64,000 bases of DNA from positions 4,527,001 to 4,591,000 of the forward strand of contig NC_134755.1 of assembly GCF_050436995.1 (NCBI RefSeq), read 5' to 3'. How positions within the stretch are numbered: the stretch's first letter is position 1; the number at the start of each line of letters is the position of its first letter. The DNA is from Anticarsia gemmatalis. Its lineage: Eukaryota; Arthropoda; Insecta; Lepidoptera; Erebidae. The translations under genes were made by a program, and so were the position numbers. The notes beneath the pieces are model-generated. The model made no database searches. It worked only from the letters and a program-made list of their open reading frames with translations, and was not told where the DNA came from. Shown one piece after another: positions 25,239 through 34,900 of this stretch.

Positions 25239-26389
25239 TCAGAACCGTTCTTTTACCGGTTTCTCAATTTCGCGATTCACCGTTTCCCATTCCACTTGAT
25301 TCTGTGATTTTCTTTCTGTAAGTAAAGTAGAATATTTACTCAACAAAATCCGAATTACGATAGTGAAGTATATACATATATTTTAACAATTAAATGCATT
25401 TTTTAAATATATTTCATTAAATATTATATATTTATTTCCGAAATGCGATTAGTGATCTAACTATTTTAGATTTAATATTTTGAAACAGATAGAGTAACGC
25501 CATTAAATTCTCAATCATCATTTTTTTTATGAATAGTCTTGTTTAACTGATTTCAAAAATACATTAGATGACAACAATTTTAAAATTACTTATATTTAAT
25601 CAACTCAACTCAGATAAAACGAGCATTTTATCGATTCAATTTCTTCACCGTAAGGAAACAACTTTGGCACTAGGTTGACCACTAACCATACGACAACAAA
25701 CAACAAACAAACCGTAAGGGACAATTAAATCATATATTTAAAAAAAAAATAGTAAACTGTTTTTTTACTTACTACAATTCTTTTCAGGAATACAAATGCC
25801 ATTAGCATCTCTGAGATAGTCATTTTTACACACGCAAGCTGGTAGATAGCAGTTCATGTCAATCGATGGACACGATTTTACAGTATTTAAATCTTCGCAG
25901 CTCTTGAAACAGTACATCAGGGAACATTTGGTATATTGCTCATTTTCTGGGCATTCTGAAATAAATAATATTGGATTAAATTAATGGTTTATGAAACATA
26001 CATTTAAAACATTTTGTATTTGGTCTGAGTGTATATCACTGCAGATCACAAGATCTTAATTAAATCTCGGGTTTAATTAAATTTTTCGTAACATTTATAA
26101 AAGTGCTATCGGTGTTTTATAATTTAAATATCTATCAATGGAGTTTGGGCACGTGCCCAGTATATCACAACAGGCTCGGTCAATATACATGGGACTAAAG
26201 TTATTAATAAAATGTGGGTGCATCACCTTAATCTTCGAAAATTACTGGTAAAATGGTTTTGTAAATGAATTTAGTAGATTAAAGTATAACAAACAAAAAC
26301 TTACTCATCGGTTCAGGTTCATTCGGAGACGGTAAAGCAAAGCTTACCGCGAATATGAACAAGGAAACTAACAATACTCGATAAGCCAT
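25239..26389 (-). CDS. Gene 2: secreted single-domain TIL protease inhibitor with charged tail, 114 aa, 3 exons
   Basis: On the minus strand the exons are 26389-26305, 25955-25773 and 25315-25239, all with GT/AG borders and phase-1 introns. The signal peptide is about residues 1-18 (hydrophobic run VLLVSLFIFAVSFA). A short Pro/Glu-rich spacer follows, then one complete ten-cysteine TIL domain at residues 30-89 with spacing identical to genes 1 and 3. The Cys5-Cys6 loop is PSIDMN. The third exon gives a 25-residue tail with seven basic and five acidic residues, starting KRK, much longer than the eight- or nine-residue tails of its two relatives. No glycosylation sequon is seen. Upstream it shares promoter and leader with genes 1 and 3, which supports the start. 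A TTTATT (AATAAA on the coding strand) lies about 245 nt past the stop. The third exon is the least certain part. Confidence 0.85.
25665..25720 (+). repeat. Repeat family B, 3' fragment
   Basis: Shares GGTTGACCACTAACCATACG with the 3' end of the copy at 56848-57070. It lies in intron 2 of gene 2. Confidence 0.5.
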
Positions 26390-26467
26390 GATGTTTGCTT
26401 CACAACGTTTTAGCAAATAATGCCTTGGCTATCAAAATTCTGTATTTTATACAGTACTTATGAGTCA
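26390..26467 (-). promoter_or_regulatory. Gene 2 core promoter and 36-nt leader
   Basis: Read on the minus strand: TGACTCAT (26467-26460), 8 nt gap, TATAAA (26451-26446), then AGGCATTATTTG starting at 26425, 26 nt from the TATA start, and the ATG 36 nt later. By eye 28 of the 36 leader bases match gene 3 without gaps. Confidence 0.7.
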
Positions 26468-27501
26468 GACTTATATATTTTAAGCTAATTCCAGTTAAAG
26501 TTCGGAGTTTAAGGAAGATAAGAATAAAGGCAGTATTTTATATAGTTAGGAAGTTAGGTACTCAATATGTTGCAAAACATTGACCCCGTGTCTAAGACCA
26601 GCAATGTGAAAGACTAAACGAGAGGGTAATATTACAGAAAATACAGTATTTCATTCATAGATATTTTTGATATTGTTGATACGAACCAAACTTGCAACTT
26701 CTTATTTCGGGTGGAGATATTTCAGAGTGACAGTAAAGCGTTACATTTTATTTTACATGCATACAAACCAATAATGTCACTGCGGTAGTCGATATGCAGA
26801 CATTGTTTCTTAAGCCTAAATAGTATTTTCTAACTTGCAAAATGCTACGAGGGTAATTGGTATAAAAATATTCTCAATATTAGCCCGGAGTTCAACAAAA
26901 TGCCCGGTTTATAACTCGTCCCCTATTCCATAGTGCTAACATTGCAATTAATAAATGCGGGTTAATTTCACATACCTCTGGTTACACTTTCGTTTCCTAG
27001 GCGTCCTGTTATGTAAGTAAACATTAAAATGCATCGCATCTTCTTATTATAGAAGATGAAGTTTATAGTTACCTATTATAGAAAATATGGCATATGTCGG
27101 AAGAGCAAAAAACTGATTTCAATTTTCTGTCTAATAATTGATTTAATTCAATCATCTGATTTGAAGAGTTACTTTCGATTTTTTAATACGTCTTGTATAT
27201 TTTAGATAAGTAGCAGGTATAGTAATAACTAAGAACATATGGCAAGGTAATAAATTGTTCCCATGCCAAAATAACGGACCAACAGTCGAGCATATGTTTT
27301 CTGAATAATTGATTCCACGAATATTTTGTACGTCATACAAATAGCCTTTTGTTATCGGGATGATGAAATAAAACGATATATTTTTTGTATTATGATTTAT
27401 TTATTCGATGTTTACGTATTGTTCATTGTTTTGTCGCCCGTTGAACCGATTTTCTATGCTGAAAAAGAAATACAAGTAATTATGTCAAGGTGTAAAAATA
27501 A

Positions 27502-27823
27502 ATGCCATCAAAAACATTCTGTAAAAACCTCAAGTCTCGCCGTAAAAAGTTGTGAGATCTATATAATACCAAGTCGTTTAATCTATTTAGTCTCTACTTA
27601 AAGGAACTTCTGTCTTAAGTTATTACGTATGTTATTATCATGCCAATTTAAAAAAAAGTACCTCTAAAACAAATAGACCGACCTGGCCATCGCATGATTT
27701 GATTATTAGTATGTATCACACTACACAGCACGACAAGAAGTTAATGGTCCCGAAATGTTTATGGCGAATTTGTGTTTTCTTGCGATGACCAAGTCGATCT
27801 ATTTGTTTTAAAGGTATTTTTTT
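27502..27823. mobile_element. Half copy of the long-inverted-repeat element
   Basis: Matches the left outer arm and the whole core of 33714-34185, including the inner inverted repeat (CTAAAACAAATAGACCGACC with its complement at 27785-27817). The right outer arm is missing. It lies past the 3' end of gene 3. Confidence 0.75.
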
Positions 27824-28117
27824 TTCTTTGAGTTTTGAGTTGTCTTTCTTTGAGTATGTAATCTAGTTTGTTTATATATCTAAATTGATTTTATAAAGGT
27901 TTATTTCTGGGCCGTCGCCATAATTTTCATTACAAAAAGGTTTTTTTGTGAAACATACTCCGTCAGTGCAACAACCACGAGTAGCGCGATTTCCTACACT
28001 CAATTCGATTAAATAGGGATCATTTGACATTTAAAATCATTATAAAATCTGTCTTGTTTGAGCAATAATGTAAATCTACAGTTTAACATACATACATACA
28101 TGTGATCTACAAATAAT

Positions 28118-31076
28118 TTATGGTAGGTATGGTTGTGAAAGTCGCCCTGAAAATAGTAGACTATTCTTGGTAAACGAGTAGTCAATTTAACAGGATTAAA
28201 TAGGATCTTACATTATTTCTAAGTGGTATATTCCATTTTAGGAACATAAGAATAATAATACTTACAGCACTTATCAGAGGGCACACAGACTCCTTCAGAA
28301 TTCCTGAGGTAGCCAGCTGAGCACAAGCAAGCCGGTTTGTAGCAACCTGCAGCTATTGATGGACAAGGTGGGAAATTCTTCAAGTCTGCACACGTCTTGA
28401 AGCATTGTTCTAGAGAACACTTGTAGTATTCTTCATGTTCGGGGCAGTCTGAAATAAGAAAAAAATGTATTATTAATTTTTTAAATACACCACTCATATG
28501 TTGGCGAACAGTCCAAATCGTTCTGCAAAGCCGTAGATTACGTGGGTATTTGCCCAACTAGCACACAAGCGCTATAAGAAGCTGTACAATGGCCGGTTAA
28601 AGGATTTTTATAACGCCTTAGGCTCCTTAGTAAGAAGTATAGTGGTTCTATAAGCGGCTACAGAGCTCTTGTAGCGTCAAATAGGCCCATACTGTCCAGC
28701 TTATAGCTCGACATTGGATCTACAGTGGTCGTAAATAGTAATTATAATAGTACGTAGTATAGTAGTAATACAGGAGCGCTAAAATAAGATGAAGGTGGTA
28801 TAATCGCGCTACAAGAGCTTTTTCGCAGCTTCGTGGCACTTACCAGCTGTTGTACAGAGGTGGTTAGCGCCACGAGCGTTCGAAAAAGCTCTTGCAGCGC
28901 GATTATACCACCTTTACCTTATTTTAGCGCTACTGTGTAACGGTTATAAATGCTAACGCTCTAAATTAGTAATATAGTCGGTTTATTATGGTGTAAACTA
29001 AATATATTTTTTTAAAATGAATCATCAGTGACAAATGAGGAGACATTTTATTTTTACGGATTGGATTATTAAAATAACAAGTTAAGTAGTCTATCGCTTT
29101 TATTTCTTTGTGTACGTGATATGAAAGTGCGAGTTCAAGTTTGCTGTCAATATATATGTATATAATCGTCAATATTTTCATGCGCCCTCAAAATATTCAG
29201 TTTTAAGTGCAAAAATTATATAGATATGTGGATTTGGAAATTGTATTTTGAACATAAATAAGACTTTGAGGGTTACAGATAATTTAATTAGGGTTATAGG
29301 TAATAAAAAATGATTTTAATTATGTTAACGTTACCAGGCTATAGATTTATATGATCTTCAAAAGATCGTAATAACCTCAAAAACTATGTTTACCAAATGC
29401 TATAATGTCGTCTCGATCAAGCAGCTCTCAGAGTTGGTTACATCTGCTCTAGCGCCTTAAGCTGTACAAAGGCTCTAGTGTTTGCTGTTGTAGACGTCAA
29501 GGTTTTGCAGTTGTGGCATAGGAGTGCTTCAATATAACTGTTTTGGTCGCACACCAGCATTTTACTCGTACTTTTAGGGGTCAGTCGTTGAATATTAAAA
29601 TAGTATTTTATTTTATTTTATTTTATTTTATTTTATTTTATTTTATTTTATTTTATTTTATTTTATTTTATTTTATTTTATTTTATTTTATTTTATTTTA
29701 TTTTATTTTATTTTATTTTATTTTATTTTATTTTATTTTATTTTATTTTATTTTATTTTATTTTATTTTATTTTATTTTATTTTATTTTATTTTATTTTA
29801 TTTTATTTTATTTTATTTTATTTTATTTTATTTTATTTCATTTCATTTTGTTTTATTTTTTTTTTTTTATTTTTTTTTTCTTTAAAAACAGTTGACAGAC
29901 TGAACCACCACTGCACCTATGTAAATATATTATGATAATAATTTTAAGCTTTAGTATAAAGGTATATTACTCGGTTATAGCGCTTTAGGTGCTTAACATA
30001 ATTCTGTAATCCCCATGGCTGTAAAAATGTTTCGAATGATACCTTATACATCTATTTGCCGTACAGAAGCCATATAAATATCTGATATAACGCTCAAGGC
30101 GCTATTAAAGACCTACGCAACTCTTTTATAGATGAGTAATACACTAGCCCTAAAAAAATCTGTTATAGAACCTAAGGCATTACAAAAAGCTTATTTACGC
30201 TCTTGAGCGCTATAAGCGCAACGCATAACTCCGTTTAAACTCCTTTATCTCCTAAATTCCCCTTATACAGTTTACGGTGTTATAGAAGATTCCATTAACT
30301 CAGTTATACTTCCCTAGGCTGTCTAGCGATGCAATTACATGCTCATATATCACTATAAGTCATTAGTTTCCTACTAAACGGCTACTGTCCCGCCTAGCTG
30401 TTAAAGGGTTTTTTTAATAGCTAGTATACAACTTATAGAGAATTGTACAGCATTTGAACGACTCTTATGCAACTATCAGGCTGTATAACGACTGTATAAG
30501 CAGCTTGTGTGCTAGTTGGGTGATGTTTATTCATATTGCGTAATTGTTGACTTCGAAACTTAACAATATTGGGTAATTAGCCTTAATATATTTTTTTGTT
30601 TATTTTACTATGTCGCTTGTACTAGTTGAAATAAAATGGAGCAAAAACGTACGAACGTACAGAACAAAATGAAATTTTATCCAAATGTGTACATTTGGTT
30701 ACATAAATGTCAATTTATAAGTCTAATGATGAGTTTAACCAGTTATTATCTTATTGTTTCACGAGGATCTCCGTCCGGAATGAGGTTGGAAATCGGTTAT
30801 GATTCCAACACTCTGACCAAACATAGAAATCCATTTACACAAAACATAAGTTCCGCTTAGTCAATAACAAGACAATAACATTAAAATTATCAATGGAAAC
30901 GTAAATGTATTGCATACACCTTTGCCTATATCTTCGGGTACAACAGCCTCGATATTATGTATGTATTATGAAAATATATAAAGACACTTCTTACCTAATG
31001 GTTTCTCATCAACAGGCGTAGCAACAGCATACGCTATAACAACCACGAACAAGGAAATAACCACACGAGAAACCAT
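28118..31076 (-). CDS. Gene 3: secreted single-domain TIL protease inhibitor, 97 aa, 3 exons
   Basis: Minus-strand exons are 31076-30995, 28448-28266 and 28146-28118, with GT/AG borders and phase-1 introns. The signal peptide is about residues 1-20 (run VVISLFVVVIAYAVA). A full ten-cysteine TIL domain occupies residues 29-88, with the same spacing as genes 1 and 2. The Cys5-Cys6 loop is PSIAAG, close to PSIDMN of gene 2. The tail WRLSQPYLP resembles the FRRYPHYG tail of gene 1 (aromatic, Arg, then Pro/Tyr), and the total coding length (294 nt) is identical to gene 1, which supports the small last exon. The first intron is 2.5 kb and is filled almost entirely by a 1.97-kb inverted-repeat element. 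Genes 2 and 3 lie in tandem and look like the most recent duplicates. Confidence 0.85.
28770..28936. repeat. 56-bp-arm inverted repeat within the element
   Basis: Arms 28770-28825 and 28881-28936 are almost perfect reverse complements, with only a few mismatches by eye. The 55-nt spacer carries a weaker inner inverted repeat (CGTGGC with GCCACG). It may be an independent small foldback element nested in the larger one. Confidence 0.75.
29603..29838. repeat. Pentanucleotide array (TTTTA)n
   Basis: About 47 near-perfect tandem copies of a TTTTA unit, ending in degenerate TTTCA and TTTTG units. Its long open frame repeating F-I-L-F-Y is an artefact of the repeat. It lies in intron 1 of gene 3 and reads as (TAAAA)n in that transcript. 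Confidence 0.95.
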
Positions 31077-31171
31077 GTTGATCGCTACACAACTTATTTA
31101 CAAATAATGCCTCAACAACACAACACCTCGGTTTTATAAACTAGTCGTTTGACTAGTCGTTAGATGAGTCA
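31077..31171 (-). promoter_or_regulatory. Gene 3 core promoter and 36-nt leader
   Basis: Minus strand: TGACTCAT (31171-31164), a 25-nt gap, TATAAA (31138-31133), AGGCATTATTTG from 31112 and the ATG 36 nt later. The gap is longer than in genes 1 and 2 because it holds two tandem copies of AACGACTAGT. More ACTAGTCG motifs in both orientations lie on either side of the TGACTCAT. Confidence 0.68.
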
Positions 31172-31189
31172 ACGACTACGACTAGTTAG

Positions 31190-32673
31190 AATACAACGTG
31201 AGAAATAATTATACAGGATCTGTTTGTACTGACGTTGTAAAAATAAACTTTGGTAATTTGTTTGTCTGTACAAGTACAGTGATGAGTAAAAATGTGGTAA
31301 CACTGTCGTTTTCAATCGTTATTTCTTGCTATATGATATATTCATTATATAACTTACAAGATTGCTATTAATCAACAATAAATTCACAATTATTGTCCAA
31401 GCATCTTGAAGTTAGAATAGTGGTAAATTTACTATTTTCGCAGATAAAAAAACCCTTGAAAGTGCGACAGTGAGCTCATGTTTTGCTTATGTCTGTACCT
31501 GTACTGTAAATTAATGTTTTAAGCATATAATTATAACATCTGTTGTCCATGTATGCACATAACTACCATTATTATTACTGAAGTCAAAAGTGTTTGCATG
31601 TGTTCTGTTATCCTTATTTGGTTGGTATTTAAATAAATTTACATTTAAATACAAACCGACCGTTAGATACTCATTGCTTGCTTCAACGGTGAAAGAAATC
31701 ATTGTAAAGACTTTCCAGACTGTCAAGTGTCAGTCTAGAAAGTTTCTTAAACCGTTAAGAAGAATTCATAGTGTTGGATATAAAGTAATAGAAATTTATT
31801 TCAAGACACGTGAAGAAAACACTACTATAATCCGGAAAAGGCTGTAGGTTGCGGATATTTATACCACAGGCAAAATGTGAATAAAATCCTAATACAAATT
31901 ATTTGATCTTCTTAGGTTTTTTTATACATATGATGATGTATGCAGTCAACGAACTTTAGAAGTCTAGACTCAATCAGACAAGTATTAAAAATTTTAGTAG
32001 AACATTTTCAAAACAATATTATTTTACTATAATAAACCATTTTTACAATCGTAATAAAAACACTCTGTATTATTCCTTGCTACAATAACAGTCTCTTCAA
32101 AAACACCATCAAATTAAACTGAAATTGATCATCTCACACCCTACTATTACAGCTTGATTTAAATTCGGAAACGAAAGGCCACGCATTCAATCACATCTGC
32201 ATACAAAAACATGGCATCGAAAATGAACCACTTGCGAGGAACGTTCATTTACCGCACAATTGAGACCTTCAACGTAAAATGTATGATAATGATGATATTT
32301 CACACGTCAACACACACGTATATTGAACTAGCACCCTCGGGAATGTTTTTGTGCCGTTTTTTATACACCTACATATAAACAACGGTCCATTAGTGAAATG
32401 ATATTCCTCTTAATGTGTCCATGGGGCGACAAATTGTAGCATATGGACGGTGGATGCTGGTTCACTGGAAGAGCTATGACGTAAACTTACAAAAAGAATA
32501 CATTGGCAATTACATCATTATTCTTGTGCCGTGCCTTGAAAAAGGACAGCAAGAAGTTTCAAGCCTTTTTAATTTAACATCAATAAACTTACTATATATA
32601 CAAATAGATAAAAAATAAATAAAAGAAACAAGTATTAAAATAGAAAAAAGAAAAAAAAAACATGGGAAGCGCA
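31190..32673. other. Gene-free DNA upstream of gene 3
   Basis: Only chance frames; no TIL exon. Confidence 0.4.
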
Positions 32674-32834
32674 CTACGCGTCGTAGTACTCTTCCACATC
32701 GCTATCAATCGGGAACGTTCCCAGAATGCTGGCAGCATTGCCACGTTGTATGGCAATGCTCAATCTTTGTCCCAAGAAAATGCCAGCATCCGCATTAAGC
32801 CTTTTTAATTGCAGTATTATCATGTCTGCTCGGA
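32674..32834 (-). CDS. Unidentified terminal exon (C-terminal ~52 residues of an unknown protein)
   Basis: The minus strand has a protein-like frame ending in TAG at 32676-32674. It includes LQLKRLNADAGIFLGQRLSI followed by AIQRGNAASILGTFP and an acidic end, DSDVEEYYDA. The composition is unlike the low-complexity noise frames around it, and the first part could be amphipathic helix. A plausible splice acceptor (T-rich tract, then CCGTAG) lies just before 32834; another AG would start it at 32825. I do not recognise the protein and found no convincing upstream exon on the minus strand up to 44 kb. It may be the 3' exon of a gene with a large intron, or a pseudogene fragment. The frame could be extended upstream to 33018, but that part looks like intron. 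Confidence 0.4.
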
Positions 32835-33479
32835 CTACGGATGCCATGAAATTAAAAAAAATAATGTTAAATAAAAATAATAACATTAAACATAAATATA
32901 CTGGGTTAATAATCGTCTTTGGTACATTTTTTTTTGTTGAATCAAAATAATGAGTTATTAGGCAACATATTTTTTCCGTCCTGTAACATAACAAAAAAAA
33001 ACACGGCACACACAGCATTTGGACTTCGTAATGTACAATTATTAATTTTACTCACCCTATTTTTTTAGTTGACCGGGTACTTCTAGCATAACATTTTATA
33101 AGATCGTCATAACACTAATGGATTTGCTGAAGAAATTGCGAAGTGATACCTAAGATTCTACATTACTGTGTCATCACTCCAAGATTGCAACTTTTTCTTC
33201 GACAATATGGTTTTCGTTTTATTACAGCGACGTAAAAGAGAGCTGTAAAATTTAGCTCAAAATATCGTAACCTGTTACGTTTATTACTGTAGAAACAGTA
33301 GATGTACCATATAGGTACCTCAAGTTTTTATCGTTTGAAAAGAAAGGATTTAAATGTATTGATTTATTTTAGTTATTGCATTGATATATGTATTTTATAG
33401 TTACGCAAAAGTGTACGCTGTGAAAAATAGAATAAATAAACTTATTACCCTTTTATTTTTTAGTCTCTAGTGTAATAGT

Positions 33480-33660
33480 GGGCTATTGCCATCTGTGGGG
33501 CACATACCCGGGAAATTTCGAATTGCATTATACTTGACCCGAGAAAAGGTAACATACGGGCTTTTGGGGTTTTTTTGTTTAATTGGAATTAAACCCAGGT
33601 CATCATGTTCAGTCTATTATACTTCCGTCTAGACCACAGAGGCATTAATGTACTAAATTT
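33480..33660. repeat. Probable dispersed repeat fragment
   Basis: Contains GGGCTATTGCCATCTGTGGG, ACCCGGGAAATTTCGAATTG and TCTAGACCACAGAGGC, a style of repeat seen widely in moth genomes. No second copy here, so the call rests on recognition. Confidence 0.3.
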
Positions 33661-33713
33661 GAATCTAAAGCATTAATCAGAACAACGTGTTGTCTACGTG
33701 AAGGATAATATTC

Positions 33714-34185
33714 ATGCCATCAAAAACATTCTGTAAAAACCTCAAGTCTCGCCGTAAAAAGTTGTGAGATCGATATAATACCAAGTCGATTAATCTATTT
33801 AGTCTCTACTTAAAGGACCTTCTGTCTTAAGTTATCACGTATGTTATTATCATGCCAATTTAAAAAATATACCTTTAAAACAAATAGACCGACCTGGCCA
33901 TCGCATGATTTAATTTATTAGTATGTATCACACTACACAGCACGACGAGAAGTTAATGCTCCTGAAATGTTAATGGCGAATTTGTGTTTTCTTGCGATGA
34001 CCAAGTCGATCTAATTGTTTTAAAGGTATTTTTTTTTAAATTGGCATGATAATAACATACGTAATAACTTAAGACAGAAGGTCCTTTAAGTAGAGACTAA
34101 ATAGATTAATCGACTTGGTATTATATCGATCTCACAACTTTTTACGGCGAGACTTGAGGTTTTTACAGAATGTTTTTGATGGCAT
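33714..34185. mobile_element. Long-terminal-inverted-repeat MITE/foldback element, full copy
   Basis: Outer arms of about 150 bp run from ATGCCATCAAAAACATTCTG at 33714 to the exact complement ending at 34185. Inside them a second inverted repeat (CTTTAAAACAAATAGACCGA and complement) flanks a core of about 100 bp. There is no coding frame, so it needs a transposase from elsewhere. No clear target-site duplication was found. Confidence 0.8.
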
Positions 34186-34199
34186 CTCACTTCTTTTTG

Positions 34200-34900
34200 T
34201 AGAGCGAACATAAGTCCAATTTGTATGGAAAGACGTTTTTTTTTCATAATTCAACATATTTCCTATGGGAATGTTGTTCAGTTTCATGGGCTAAACACCT
34301 TTATCCACCCTATACCCCCTCCCCCGTTATGTCTCATATAGTAGGTACCTATTTACACCTATTTATTTTATTTTCTACTGTAATAATAATTCATTAACTG
34401 CAAATGTAACCTTGTAATCTTATACATTTATATGGGATTACAAAGTTATTGTTGCAGTTGGTGTATTTAGAAAACTGGACCGAAATTAGAAAATATTAAA
34501 ATTTTCCCATGATTAAGACACTAAACCCTATTTGTATTCTAAATTTGAAGCTTCTAAGTCTGCTAGAAGTACCTTAGACTTTTGATGATCGGTGAGTCAG
34601 TGAGTCAGTGAATCAGTGAGTGACAAAATTCAAAATTTTAACAAGTTGTCATTCCTAAACTACTGGTTCTAATTGACTGAAATTTTAAATATACCGTGTT
34701 TATACAATGACTAATTAGTTGCCGAAAATCCAGGCTTCTTGTTTTATCCACAACGAAATTATAGGGGTGTCAAAAATAGCCCGAATTGCTTCGAGAAAAG
34801 GATGTTACGGCCGTGCCGCTTTTTTTTTGCTCGACTTGCGGGGGCACTTCCGTGCCCCCAGATAACAGCGGATTATCTGTTACATACATTATGTAAAGAC
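34200..34900. repeat. Probable transposable-element fragment with GTGAGTCA array and hairpin
   Basis: Contains GAAGCTTCTAAGTCTGCTAG, about four GTGAGTCA-type units (34591-34622) and an 8-bp perfect stem GGGGGCAC/GTGCCCCC (34840-34859). These segments are familiar together from lepidopteran repeats. No coding frame. Confidence 0.4.

Larger units (their letters stand above)
28553..30520. mobile_element. Inverted-repeat (foldback or MITE-like) element in intron 1 of gene 3
   Basis: The left end CCCAACTAGCACACAAGC (28553-28570) is exactly mirrored at the right end (30503-30520), an 18-bp perfect terminal inverted repeat. Subterminal sequence holds many CTATAAG, TTATAGC and GCTGTACA motifs on both sides. 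No transposase frame is visible, so it is non-autonomous. A TG dinucleotide flanks both ends but is too short to count as a firm target-site duplication. It contains the hairpin at 28770-28936 and the TTTTA array at 29603-29838. Superfamily not assigned. Confidence 0.65.

Noticed and set aside
27326..27601. 91-codon frame
   Set aside because: It runs into the inverted-repeat element at 27502 and has no domain.
29543..29935. 130-codon open frame of repeating F-I-L-F-Y
   Set aside because: It is the translation of the TTTTA array.
32835..33018. N-terminal part of the minus-strand frame ending at 32674
   Set aside because: Ile/Asn/Phe-rich AT sequence typical of intron, including the T-rich acceptor tract.
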